DNA from: Phycisphaerales bacterium
Lineage (GTDB): Bacteria; Planctomycetota; Phycisphaerae; Phycisphaerales; UBA1924
Reading direction: 5' to 3'
Length of the DNA stretch: 49,239 nt
Assembly: GCA_020427395.1 (NCBI GenBank)
Contig: JAGQON010000025.1
Coordinates: 1-49,239 of the forward strand
This document shows positions 23,294 through 32,128 of this stretch, one piece after another. Position 1 is the first letter of the stretch, and each line of letters begins with the position of its first letter. Made by a program: the position numbers and the translations under genes. The notes beneath the pieces were generated by a model. It was not told where the DNA came from, ran no database searches, and saw nothing but the letters and a program-made list of their open reading frames with translations.

Positions 23294-25926
23294 GGCGTGC
23301 CCTCCCGAAGGAGCCGGGTATAACTCAGGAATGCCAACGCCCGCTCGCACTGGGTAATCTGCTGGAGAACGCTGTTGGACTGGCTGAGCCTGATGTCAAG
23401 CTCGTCGAGCATCTCATCGATACGGATGTCGGTATCGGGGTATCGCGCACGCAGGCGGATGCTCCGGATGGAGATCGCGTGGAGCTGAGCCGCGAGATAG
23501 CGCTGCATCCCAGACTCAGCCCGAGCGAAACGAACGACTGATCGGGCGTCTCCGGCTTCGACCTGCGAGCGCATAGTTCCCGAACTAGCAAGGTCGGGTT
23601 CGATCGCGACTCGATCGTGTTGATTGAGGCGTTGAAGAAGATCGCCGGGCTGGGAGGTGAGATTCGTCTCCCTGGTATCATCCTCTAGCTGAAGCTGCAG
23701 GAGCCGCGACAGCTCGGCCTGCAGCGCATTGACGCGGGGCTGCTCGGCCGCCCCGATCGCTCGACTCATCCGGACCAGCAGTTCCCGGCGGGCTTGGGTA
23801 TACCACTCCTTCGCGTTGCGGTTGGGGAGCTCGTACCCGAGCACGCTGTTGAGCATGCGATCGAGTCGGCTGCTCGCCGATCCCGAGTCGTTCAACACGT
23901 GGTCGATCGCCAGGAGCACCGGCAGCTGGTCCGCGTACCGAACGAGCTGGGCGGTGGCGAGATCGCGTAGCTCGGGGTCGGGGCTCCTGTACGACAGGTA
24001 CACAAGCGCGTGGGCCGAGTTGATCCCGACACGGTTCTCAATCAGCAGCTGGTCGAGATAGGGACGGAGCTGCCCCGCCTCATCGCAGTTGCGTGCCTTG
24101 ACCGCCCACTCATCGTCCTCGGCTGTGCGACGGATCTCGATGGGCTCTGGGCGCGCCGTGGGCAGCTCGGGCGGGTTCTGCAGGAGCTCTTCGCTGAGCG
24201 CGTGCTTGCCGTCGAGCCGCAGTGAGGCCGATGCATTGAGTGTGGTCAGAGCGAGGATACGCTCGACCGCCTGGTCATCATCGAGCGTGGCGCTCGTGCT
24301 CACCATCGCCACGCTAAGTTGTCGCAGCAACTCATCGCCGGGTGGGGTATCACCGCTGTTCTGCGCGGTCGTGCGTTTCGGGAACCACGCACGCTCGTAG
24401 TCCTGCGCCAGCGTCGCCCGCTGCGGGTCGTTGGCATTTGCGCTGAGTACGAATCGCTGATCGACACCCTCGGCCGAACTCTGGCTCACGAGCGCACGCG
24501 TGAGCATCGCCAGCCGAGGCGTCGGGACTCTGCGATCGCCGAACTGCTCAAGCAGCCAGAACCGTTCGGGCGAGTCCGCTCGCCAGTCGAGCGCCTTTAC
24601 CATCAAGATCGCCGTCTTCTCCCACTGCTCAGTTGAACTGCTTTGGTCCATGAGACGAGTCGTCATCGCCTGCAGCAACAGCCTGGTGCGGTCCTGCGGG
24701 GAAGCAGCCGTCGCGTGCAGCGTGCCCTGCAACCACGCCCCCCACCAGGCGGGATCGTCGCTTGATGACTCAAGAGCGAGCGTGAGTGCCACCTCTTGCG
24801 CTCTGGGGAGCACCTCGTTGCGCGGTGTGATGGTTGCATCGCTAAGGCGGGAGCGGACCTCGCGGAGCGATGCCCGAGTATCCGTGCTCAGCGATGGCGA
24901 GGCGAGCACGACATCGATGATGCTTGATGAGATCATCACTCGATCAGGGTCGAGCCCCGCGATGGCCATGAGCGGCGCGATCTCTTCGGGTGGGATCGAG
25001 CCCTGCTCGAGACGGGTGATGAACTCGGCTATGTTCGCGCTGGCGCGTTTGATCGCCTCGGGCGGGAACTCCGTCCAACGCGCCACAAACTGAGGATAAA
25101 CCTCATTGAACCGTGCCATCGCATCCCGTGGCTCGCTGCGAGCACGCAGCACAAGTCGATCGAGCTCGTGCGCGATCGCGGTGTAATGTGAGAGATGGTT
25201 ACGCTCAGGCAAATTAGCGGCGCCATGTGGGCTCAAGAGTGTGCTTGAATCCGCAAGTTTCTGCTCGGGTATCACATCGGGAGCCCTGCCCGAACGCCCG
25301 TCGAGCGGGTCGAGGACGATCGTGATGAGCACGACGCATGCGAGCAGCCCGAGCAGCGCGTAGGCAAAGACCCAGCTTCCGCCCCCGCCTGGCTCGGGCG
25401 GGAGCTCGGGCATCGGCTGTGGTCGCTTGGCGGCTTCGCCCTGCCGCTTTTCAACAGGACTGCCTAATGCTCTGATGACCTCGATGGCACTGATGCGGTT
25501 GATGCGGGCAAGGTGCGCAAGGCGACGGCGTGCAACAGGGTTCCAGCCGCCGCTCGATCCCAGAACCAGCCGAGCTCTACGGAGCAGACCCGGCGTGAGG
25601 TGGTGCAGCTTGGGTGACCGACGCCACGCCTTGGGCAGATCGACTGGCGAGCCCTCGGGCCATCTGATAGCGAGCTGCTCCCGCAGGGCGGGATCGAGCA
25701 GCTGTCTCGCAGCGCTGTAAATCGCGAGGCGGACTTCTTCTGCGTCGGGTGTTCCGCGGTGCGGGTGTGAATCTATCTGGCGCAGACGCTGAAGCTGCGC
25801 TCTGCGGATATGCTCATCCGACTGGATCGAGTGCGGCAGCCCAAGGAGCGCGAACGGACCTCCCTGCCCGGCTTCCTCGCCGAGAAACCGCACGATCGGG
25901 GTCGGGATGTGCCTGCGATGACTCAC
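23290..25926 (-). CDS. Membrane protein with degenerate J-like domain and long helical periplasmic region
   Basis: An 878-residue protein. Residues about 24-82 (GPFALLGLPHSIQSDEHIRR, through SAARQLLDPALRE) resemble a DnaJ J domain, but the HPD tripeptide reads H54-P55-H56, so canonical Hsp70 activation is unlikely. A Pro-rich linker leads to one membrane helix (about 185-205). The remaining 670 residues are helical and probably periplasmic, with many short repeats. The GTG start at 25926 overlaps the previous stop (GTGA) with a purine-rich GGGGGGAA upstream; the open frame runs back to 25983 without support. It may be a bitopic scaffold bridging cytoplasm and periplasm in the ExbB/ExbD machine. 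I do not recognise a named family. Confidence 0.6.
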   Translation of the reverse strand: MSHRRHIPTPIVRFLGEEAGQGGPFALLGLPHSIQSDEHIRRAQLQRLRQIDSHPHRGTPDAEEVRLAIYSAARQLLDPALREQLAIRWPEGSPVDLPKAWRRSPKLHHLTPGLLRRARLVLGSSGGWNPVARRRLAHLARINRISAIEVIRALGSPVEKRQGEAAKRPQPMPELPPEPGGGGSWVFAYALLGLLACVVLITIVLDPLDGRSGRAPDVIPEQKLADSSTLLSPHGAANLPERNHLSHYTAIAHELDRLVLRARSEPRDAMARFNEVYPQFVARWTEFPPEAIKRASANIAEFITRLEQGSIPPEEIAPLMAIAGLDPDRVMISSSIIDVVLASPSLSTDTRASLREVRSRLSDATITPRNEVLPRAQEVALTLALESSSDDPAWWGAWLQGTLHATAASPQDRTRLLLQAMTTRLMDQSSSTEQWEKTAILMVKALDWRADSPERFWLLEQFGDRRVPTPRLAMLTRALVSQSSAEGVDQRFVLSANANDPQRATLAQDYERAWFPKRTTAQNSGDTPPGDELLRQLSVAMVSTSATLDDDQAVERILALTTLNASASLRLDGKHALSEELLQNPPELPTARPEPIEIRRTAEDDEWAVKARNCDEAGQLRPYLDQLLIENRVGINSAHALVYLSYRSPDPELRDLATAQLVRYADQLPVLLAIDHVLNDSGSASSRLDRMLNSVLGYELPNRNAKEWYTQARRELLVRMSRAIGAAEQPRVNALQAELSRLLQLQLEDDTRETNLTSQPGDLLQRLNQHDRVAIEPDLASSGTMRSQVEAGDARSVVRFARAESGMQRYLAAQLHAISIRSIRLRARYPDTDIRIDEMLDELDIRLSQSNSVLQQITQCERALAFLSYTRLLREGTP

Positions 25927-28499
25927 GGCCCATTCCCCCCGGGTGCCTGCTCTGCAAAGAGGCCCGCGATCCGTTGGTTCCACGGCGCTGGACCAAGCGA
26001 CGGGTTGAGCACCCTGAACTGCTTGAAGGTATCGAACGCTCGGGCCGGATCGAGGAGCTGCATCGCGGCGAGCGACTCGTAGCGGGCCTCGTACCAGCGA
26101 TGATCATCCTGCGGGTACGCCGCCAGCAGACGAAGCCATGCCTCCAGCCGGGTCTGGGTGTCGCTGAACGTTGTGGCGAGTTCGGCCGTGCGTCGGAGCC
26201 CGGGCTCGCTTGGCTGCCCCTCATTGAGAACCTGCTTTGAGAACCGGTAAGCGAGTTCGAGCATGGGGTTCTCTTCGTCCTGCTCCGCGATTGTCAGTGC
26301 GGCTTCTGCGATAACCTCCATCAACGCAGAGGTCTGGACGGTGATCCGCTCACCCGAGCGCGGCGCGACGCGAGCGATCACCGGCGAGCCGACATCAACG
26401 AGGAGCCGTGCAACACGGGGTGAATGCGCGATCGACCATTGGTCGACGAGGATGTTCAGCACCAGCATCTGTGCATCGTTGGCGCGAGCGGGGTCCACGG
26501 CACGCAGCTCATCGAGCACTGACAACGCGGCCTCGAACCGGTCGTCGATCATCTCCGCCCGTAGAAGCTGCATCAGCATCTCCGCCTCAATCGTCCGCAG
26601 CGACGGCTGAGATCCAATCAGCGATCGTGCACGCTCGATGTGCTTGCGTGCGAACGCGGCGTCAGGCGGTGTGTCTCGCAATGCCAGGTCAATCGCGATC
26701 TGCAGCACGCCCACAAAGTTCTGTGGGCTCCATTCCTCATCATTCCCCACCTCATGCTGATCGATAAGCCAGAATGCAAGCCCGCGGGTGTCATCGAGCA
26801 TGGGCTGATCGGAGAATCGGATCCGCCGAAGGATCTGGTATTGGAGTTGCAGCAGCGTCCGTCGTGCGGGGATCGCGATTGGATCGTCAGGATCTACCGC
26901 TCGGAGTGTGTCGATGGCAAGCTGATCGTCGAGCGTGCCCCGCATCGCGTGGCGCAGGACGAGCTTGGCCGTCCGGCCGCTCGACGGGTAGGACTCCACA
27001 TACTCCCGCACGGCCAGATCGAGTTCCTCAGAACTGGGCGTGTTCGCGAGCGTGTTCACCTTGTCGAGGGCGGCGATTCGGACCCAGCGGGCCTCCTCAA
27101 GCGTCTCCTCATCGATCGACGATTCGAGGATCGCCTGGCAATGCCGGATGGCATCCATCGGGCGGTCCGCGCGGATCAAGGTGTACGCCAGCTTCAGGCG
27201 GCAGTCGTCACGCTGCTCAGGATAGGCATCCGCATCGCGAGCCTTGAGGGCATCGTTAAACTGCTCACCGAGCGTGAGGTACTGAGGCGATGGTTCCTCC
27301 GCCTCGGCACGCTCGAGCTCGGCCAGCGCCCGGGCGTAGTTGGGGATGAAGCCCTCGCGGAGCATCGGGAGGCGATCGAATCGTTTATACAGATCGACCA
27401 CATGCCCGATCTCCCGCTGGGCGATGAGCTGCTCGATGCCCAGCTTGGCAAGCTGTAGGCGTTTATCGTTGGCCGCTCCGGGCGGTCGGGTCAGTGACAT
27501 AATGGTGATGAATCGCGCATCAGCTACACTAAGCCTGTCATCGCCCGATTCGTTGAAGATCAGGTTGGCCTGTACCAACGCGTCGTACCATTCACTTCCC
27601 ATGGCTAGCACGCGGAGCAATCGGGTCTGCGCATCCTCACGAACCTGAGGCGGAACCGATTCGTTCTGGATCAGTTCCCGGAGCCAGATGCTGGAGAGGG
27701 AGTTGTCCTCGGATTGGGCGTAGCACATGGCGACCCCGATCGCTGATCGCGCGACATGCTCGTATTCGGTGGCCGCCTGCGGCAGGTCTTTGCTCTGCGG
27801 CAGCCCTCCCTCGGCACCAAGCAGCCAGCCGAACGCGATGAACGGTTCTCGCCCGACATGCCGGTCCTCAAGCACCGCCAGCCCGTAGCCGCCCCAGCCC
27901 TGGTAGTAGTGCCCGAGGGAGCTCAGCCGCTGCAGGGTGGCGAGCTGTTGATCGTCCTCCTGCTGCTCGCTGAACCCGACGGTCCGGGTTCGTCGGCGCT
28001 TGAGGCGTTCAATATCCGGATCGATCGAGGCAACCAGCATGTCCAGGTCCCGCACGGCTTGTCGGATCTGAGCGATGGCGAGTGCTCGCTCGGTCTCATC
28101 GAGGAGCAGGAGCTGGTGCAACTCGATCGAGTTTTCGTGCGTCAGAAACCGATCGATCAGCAGCTCGAGACGCAGTTCGTGCAGCGGAACCGCTCCGAGG
28201 CGATCAACGAGCGTGCGTGCACGAATCAGTACTACCTGGCGGTAGTGGTCTGTGCGATCAAGCTCTCGCAGTTGTCGAAGGTACAGGTCGGAGAGCGTCT
28301 CCCCGATGGCCGCGCGTTCTTCGTCCGAGTCGGCGTGCTCGAGGCGGGACTCGAGATGCACTTCGAGCAGCTGATCCATCCGGCTACCTCGCAGATAACG
28401 CTCGACCTGCTCGTCCGCCGGCCCCGCATTCGCCAATGCCACGACACAACCAAGCAGAAGCAGGATGCCGTGCTTACTCGCCGGAGTCGCTGGGAACAT
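25923..28499 (-). CDS. Large exported helical-repeat (TPR-like) protein
   Basis: An 858-residue protein with a signal peptide (KHGILLLLGCVVALANAG). The ATG at 28499 is chosen because AAGGAGGAGCT lies directly upstream, an almost ideal ribosome-binding site; the open frame extends to 28832 but that part is out-of-frame exbD sequence. The mature protein is built of amphipathic helices with TPR-like spacing, for example EYVESYPSSGRTAKLVLRHA and LDELRAVDPARANDAQMLVL, and no enzyme motif. It overlaps the second exbD by 26 bases and the next gene by a GTGA. It probably acts as a periplasmic scaffold or load-bearing partner of the ExbB/ExbD motor. Confidence 0.65.
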   Translation of the reverse strand: MFPATPASKHGILLLLGCVVALANAGPADEQVERYLRGSRMDQLLEVHLESRLEHADSDEERAAIGETLSDLYLRQLRELDRTDHYRQVVLIRARTLVDRLGAVPLHELRLELLIDRFLTHENSIELHQLLLLDETERALAIAQIRQAVRDLDMLVASIDPDIERLKRRRTRTVGFSEQQEDDQQLATLQRLSSLGHYYQGWGGYGLAVLEDRHVGREPFIAFGWLLGAEGGLPQSKDLPQAATEYEHVARSAIGVAMCYAQSEDNSLSSIWLRELIQNESVPPQVREDAQTRLLRVLAMGSEWYDALVQANLIFNESGDDRLSVADARFITIMSLTRPPGAANDKRLQLAKLGIEQLIAQREIGHVVDLYKRFDRLPMLREGFIPNYARALAELERAEAEEPSPQYLTLGEQFNDALKARDADAYPEQRDDCRLKLAYTLIRADRPMDAIRHCQAILESSIDEETLEEARWVRIAALDKVNTLANTPSSEELDLAVREYVESYPSSGRTAKLVLRHAMRGTLDDQLAIDTLRAVDPDDPIAIPARRTLLQLQYQILRRIRFSDQPMLDDTRGLAFWLIDQHEVGNDEEWSPQNFVGVLQIAIDLALRDTPPDAAFARKHIERARSLIGSQPSLRTIEAEMLMQLLRAEMIDDRFEAALSVLDELRAVDPARANDAQMLVLNILVDQWSIAHSPRVARLLVDVGSPVIARVAPRSGERITVQTSALMEVIAEAALTIAEQDEENPMLELAYRFSKQVLNEGQPSEPGLRRTAELATTFSDTQTRLEAWLRLLAAYPQDDHRWYEARYESLAAMQLLDPARAFDTFKQFRVLNPSLGPAPWNQRIAGLFAEQAPGGNGP

Positions 28500-28899
28500 A
28501 GCTCCTCCTTGAGAATCCTGCATTGCGAGCGGCCTGAAGCGCTGTCGCGATCGACTGCACCGGAACATCTGGATCGGCCTTGATCGCCACGCCCGCATCA
28601 CGCGGCAGCTGCTGGAGCACGGATTCCAGCGAAGCCCGATCCGAGCACTGCACCTGCCCGATAGTGTAGATCGATTGACCGTTGACGACACTGATCTGAA
28701 TAATCTGTGGCTGAAGATCGCTCGATCGCACACCGCCGCCCTCCGTCTGAAGTGCGGCCGGGAGCTTGCTCTCCTTCTGCGCAAAGTTGGCAGTGACGAG
28801 GAAGAAGACCAGCAGCAGGAACACCACATCAATCATTGATGTGAGCGGCAACGCACCGAGCTGCCCACGCCTTCGCCGGCGGTTCCGTGTGCGTGCCAT
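28474..28899 (-). CDS. exbD: ExbD/TolR-family protein, second copy
   Basis: A 141-residue inner-membrane protein with a basic cytoplasmic N-terminus (MARTRNRRRRRGQ), one membrane helix carrying the proton-relay Asp (LTSMIDVVFLLLVFFLVT) and a periplasmic domain ending in a helix. With ExbB and the first ExbD it would form a proton-driven motor. The sequence differs clearly from the first ExbD, notably lacking the P-M-I-D proline and having a more basic tail. The ATG at 28899 overlaps the previous stop (TGATG) and has a GGGGAG ribosome-binding site. The symbol denotes family only. Confidence 0.88.
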   Translation of the reverse strand: MARTRNRRRRRGQLGALPLTSMIDVVFLLLVFFLVTANFAQKESKLPAALQTEGGGVRSSDLQPQIIQISVVNGQSIYTIGQVQCSDRASLESVLQQLPRDAGVAIKADPDVPVQSIATALQAARNAGFSRRSYVPSDSGE

Positions 28900-29324
28900 C
28901 ACTGCTCCCCCTGTTCGACGGTCGCGAGCTTCCATCGCTGTACCCCGACATTGGAAAGCCGGAGGAGCAGGCGATCGAGGTGTACCGCAGGCGCGTTTCG
29001 ATCTGGGCGAACGAGCACATCGAACGGGCTTGCGTCGCTCGCAGACGCGAGCCCGCTCGCGGCGATGCGTTCGATCTCAAGCAGGCTCATCGGCTTGGAC
29101 TCGAACAGGTACTGACCATCCGCGGTCAGGTCGATGATCATGGCCGGCTGCTGCGGGATGGGCTCCTCCTCACCCTGCTCACGCGGGAGATCGATCTCGC
29201 TGCGGCGAATCTCGCCGAACTGGGAAGTGAACATAAAGAAAATAATGAGCTGGAACACCACATCGATCATCGGCGTGAGATCGACGCTGAGCATGTGCCC
29301 GGATGTTCCAGAGCGACGGCTCAC
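28899..29324 (-). CDS. exbD: ExbD/TolR-family protein, first copy
   Basis: A 141-residue inner-membrane protein with the canonical ExbD helix LTPMIDVVFQLIIFFMFTSQ, in which the Asp is the proton-carrying residue, followed by a periplasmic domain (MIIDLTADGQYLFESKPMS). The start is GTG at 29324, overlapping the exbB stop in a GTGA. ExbD dimers sit in the pore of the ExbB pentamer. Two non-identical ExbDs suggest a heterodimer or two alternative motors. The symbol denotes family only. Confidence 0.9.
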   Translation of the reverse strand: MSRRSGTSGHMLSVDLTPMIDVVFQLIIFFMFTSQFGEIRRSEIDLPREQGEEEPIPQQPAMIIDLTADGQYLFESKPMSLLEIERIAASGLASASDASPFDVLVRPDRNAPAVHLDRLLLRLSNVGVQRWKLATVEQGEQ

Positions 29325-30031
29325 GCGTTCTGCCCCTCCCCACCCTGCGCGGCCTCGAGCGGCGAGATAACTTCCTCGATCTCCTCATCGATCTCGGTCG
29401 TCAGGTGATCGATTCGGTTTCTAAGGAAGGTGTACATTGCTGTGGATGGGATAGCGACGATGAGCCCCAGCACCGTGGTGATGAGCGCCTGCGAGATGCT
29501 CCCCGCAAGCTCATCCGGGCGGGCTGGTCCGTCGCTGAGTGTGATCGCATCGAATGCCCCTACCATACCCACAACCGTGCCCAGCAAGCCCAGCATCGGC
29601 GCAACCGAGGCGATAAGCCCGATGCCATCAGTCAGCCGATACAGACGATCGACCTCGAGCTGCCCAGTCTCATCGACGGACGAGCGGAGCTCGAGCATGC
29701 CGAAAGCAGACCGCGAGGCACGCGAAAGCCCGGCACCAACTACACGCGCAAGATAGGATGAACCCGGCTCTTCACCGCAACGGCGGATGGCGCCCTCGAT
29801 GTTGCCGTCGCTGAGCAGCGAACGCAGATCGACGAGCAGCTCGGGTGGAGCGAGTCGATCGCGCCGAATACGGAAGAGCTGGGCACCGATCATCGCGATC
29901 GCCGCGAGCGAGATCGCGATGATGATCCAACCGATTGGACCGCCCTGGCGGATGTATTCAAGCAGCGAGCGGTGTACCTCGGTGCTCGATTGGGAGAGGG
30001 TCATCGCCGGCATCGTGAGAAAATCAATCAT
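29321..30031 (-). CDS. exbB: ExbB/TolQ/MotA-family proton-channel protein
   Basis: A 236-residue polytopic inner-membrane protein. The first hydrophobic helix is GPIGWIIIAISLAAIAMIGA. The later pair carries the family signatures LGLLGTVVGMVGAF and ALITTVLGLIVAIPSTAMY. The ATG at 30031 overlaps the preceding gene by 8 bases. ExbB pentamers use the proton gradient to rotate or shift ExbD and drive a partner that spans the periplasm (TonB or TolA in known systems). No tonB or tolA is nearby; the VWA membrane protein is the likely partner. The symbol denotes family only. Confidence 0.93.
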   Translation of the reverse strand: MIDFLTMPAMTLSQSSTEVHRSLLEYIRQGGPIGWIIIAISLAAIAMIGAQLFRIRRDRLAPPELLVDLRSLLSDGNIEGAIRRCGEEPGSSYLARVVGAGLSRASRSAFGMLELRSSVDETGQLEVDRLYRLTDGIGLIASVAPMLGLLGTVVGMVGAFDAITLSDGPARPDELAGSISQALITTVLGLIVAIPSTAMYTFLRNRIDHLTTEIDEEIEEVISPLEAAQGGEGQNA

Positions 30032-31088
30032 CGTTCGGTGTCTCCCGGCGCTCGGCTGACTGGTTAAGCCCAGCGATGTTCTTGCGTGCGTCGTGGACGA
30101 GCTGCGCACCCCACTGGGCACGGTCCGTCGCTTCGAGATGCTCACGAGCGATCTGCGCTGCGAGCAGGGTGAGATCGGGGTCGATCGTGCTCAAACGCAC
30201 GATAACATGGATCAGCTGCACGACGCCCCGATCGTGCATGAGTGGGTCATCATCGCGGATCAACGCCGCACCTAGCGCGAGCCGGGCCCAGACCTCGGTC
30301 CATGAATCGGGCTGCGTCTGTGTTCTGCGGAGCAGGGCGTCTCGGGCGGATTGACGCTGCGTAGGATCGGGGTGCGCCTGTGCGAAGCACGCCTGCTCGA
30401 GCAGGATCAGGCCCGGATCACGGGCGCGGATCGATCGCTGCAACGCCTCGATCGAATCGATGACGCTCTGTCGATCAAACTCCGGCGCTAGGACCAGCTC
30501 GTAATAGGCACGAATCAGCTTTGTGCGATCATCTGCCTGGGCATCGACCGGGACCGGATCGAGTTGAAGCCCGAGATCGTCGCCTGAGAACACAGGCGGA
30601 AGATCACGACGCAGCCTCAAGCCCTGATCTACATCCGGACTCAAGGCGTCCTGCCCCTGCGCGGCGAGATACCAGGCCAGCATCGGCTCTATGGCCCGTG
30701 CCCGGTGTCCGCTCAGGATCAGGCACCTGGCGTACCCATCGCAGACATCCAACGATTGCCTGCCCGCTTGCCAGATGTACTGCTGACTCATGCTCGCGTA
30801 GTCGGCCATTGCGCCCGCGGCGTCACCCCGCATCAGCCGAGTGTGAGCCCGCCATGCCTGCGACGCGACCTGCTCAAACTGACGGGGCACACCGTCAGGC
30901 AGCTCGCCGCCACGGAGTTCGTACCAGGCGATGTCCTGTGCGGGCTGATCCGCTGTCAAGCGCACACTGATGCCCTGAGGCCCCGTTCGGACCACCTCAC
31001 CCACAACCGCGGGCTTACGATCAATCTCAATCGTGACCGGATCGAGCAGCAGCACGCCGAGGATTGCCAGAGAAGCCAGGCTCATCAT
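30024..31088 (-). CDS. Exported helical protein of unknown function in the VWA-ExbB operon
   Basis: A 354-residue protein with a short hydrophobic N-terminus (LASLAILGVLLLDPVTIEI) that may be a signal peptide or anchor. A short beta-rich segment (residues about 20-65) is followed by helices with TPR-like spacing, for example RAHTRLMRGDAAGAMADYAS and SGHRARAIEPMLAWYLAAQG. No catalytic motif is visible. It starts in an ATGA overlap with the VWA gene and overlaps exbB by 8 bases, so it is certainly part of the same operon. The role is unknown; a periplasmic assembly partner is plausible. Confidence 0.6.
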   Translation of the reverse strand: MMSLASLAILGVLLLDPVTIEIDRKPAVVGEVVRTGPQGISVRLTADQPAQDIAWYELRGGELPDGVPRQFEQVASQAWRAHTRLMRGDAAGAMADYASMSQQYIWQAGRQSLDVCDGYARCLILSGHRARAIEPMLAWYLAAQGQDALSPDVDQGLRLRRDLPPVFSGDDLGLQLDPVPVDAQADDRTKLIRAYYELVLAPEFDRQSVIDSIEALQRSIRARDPGLILLEQACFAQAHPDPTQRQSARDALLRRTQTQPDSWTEVWARLALGAALIRDDDPLMHDRGVVQLIHVIVRLSTIDPDLTLLAAQIAREHLEATDRAQWGAQLVHDARKNIAGLNQSAERRETPNDD

Positions 31089-32128
31089 GGCCCCACCTCC
31101 CGGACATGCGTGAACTTCCCGCCTGAGTTGCGAGCAATCAGGCGCATCATGTTCAGCGCCGCGGTGGCATCATTCTGATTAGCTGGTTCGCCAAAGAGGA
31201 TGGTATGAATCGGGATCAGGTCCCGGCGGTTCATGGACTTTATCCGGGCGGGGACATCGGTATCGAAGACACCATCGGTCATCAGGTAGATCGCATCGCT
31301 CTCCGGGTCGAGCTTGTAGATCAGCTCGAACCCCGCGACCGGCTTGGTGCTTCCATTGGGCGAGAAGTCGAGCAGGGTGCGTGCGGTGAGCAGCTTGTTT
31401 GACGCGCTGGCCTGTGTCCAGATGCCCTGCCCGAACACGGCGATCGCGTTCGATGAATAGAGAACGACGGCGTAGTACGCGTGCTCATCGAGCGCATCGA
31501 TCGATCGGATCAGCTCGGAGCGTGTCTGATCCCAGCGAGTGAGTGTGCCGGACGCGTTAAGGGTGTTCATGGATCCGGAGATATCGACGATGTAAGCGAA
31601 CCGTCGCCCTTGCGCTTCGAGTCCGAAGAAGCTGGCTCCATCGCCCGTGCCCGCGCCAGCGCTCCCTGTGGTCGCATCGATGCTCGTCAGCGATCCGCCC
31701 CCCGGGTTGAGGTTTGGTGCGATCGAGTCCGCCAGCTCGTCGACCGAGTCTTCCGACTGCTCGTCAGAGAGCAGGTCGACCCGGAGCGCCTCTGTGGGCA
31801 CGGGGGCCACCTCGAAGCTCTCGTAGCTCACCTTGGGCGACAGCATCTGATTCAGCTCGGCATCCGTCAGGATCGCGAAGTCGACATCGTCACCCTGATT
31901 GCCGCCAGCGTCCGCGGAGCCGAAATCGATTGTAACGAGGGCCGCGATGATGGTGATCACGAGATGGATCAGCAGCGAGAACCCCAGTCCCATGACGGTG
32001 GCCCGCTCGATAAGTCGACGACGGGACGATCTGCCCGTTTCCGACTCGTTCCTCGCGTGCTGCTCGGCTTGGTGGGCGTGTTCGCTCAAAGATCGCAATC
32101 CGTTGTCATCGGGCTCGGGAGACACCAC
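31085..32128 (-). CDS. Membrane-anchored VWA-domain protein with TonB-like transmembrane motif
   Basis: About 347 residues if the GTG at 32128 is used; a GTG at 32125 or one at 32239 (37 residues more) is also possible, and the start is uncertain. A basic cytoplasmic tail precedes one membrane helix (GLGFSLLIHLVITIIAALVT) in which Ser51, His55 and Thr66 reproduce the spacing of the Ser-x3-His-x10-Ser residues that couple TonB to ExbB/ExbD. The external part has a linker and then a VWA domain. Its metal site is D182-I-S184-G-S186, with TDGVFD later, preceded by GASFFGLEAQGRRFAYI, which I associate with planctomycete VWA proteins. It heads an operon with exbB and two exbDs, overlapping the next gene by ATGA. 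I infer it is the energised output protein of the motor. Confidence 0.78.
   Translation of the reverse strand: MVSPEPDDNGLRSLSEHAHQAEQHARNESETGRSSRRRLIERATVMGLGFSLLIHLVITIIAALVTIDFGSADAGGNQGDDVDFAILTDAELNQMLSPKVSYESFEVAPVPTEALRVDLLSDEQSEDSVDELADSIAPNLNPGGGSLTSIDATTGSAGAGTGDGASFFGLEAQGRRFAYIVDISGSMNTLNASGTLTRWDQTRSELIRSIDALDEHAYYAVVLYSSNAIAVFGQGIWTQASASNKLLTARTLLDFSPNGSTKPVAGFELIYKLDPESDAIYLMTDGVFDTDVPARIKSMNRRDLIPIHTILFGEPANQNDATAALNMMRLIARNSGGKFTHVREVGP

Noticed and set aside
28474..29324. Two adjacent exbD genes considered as an assembly duplication
   Set aside because: The two proteins differ through most of their length, including the membrane helix.
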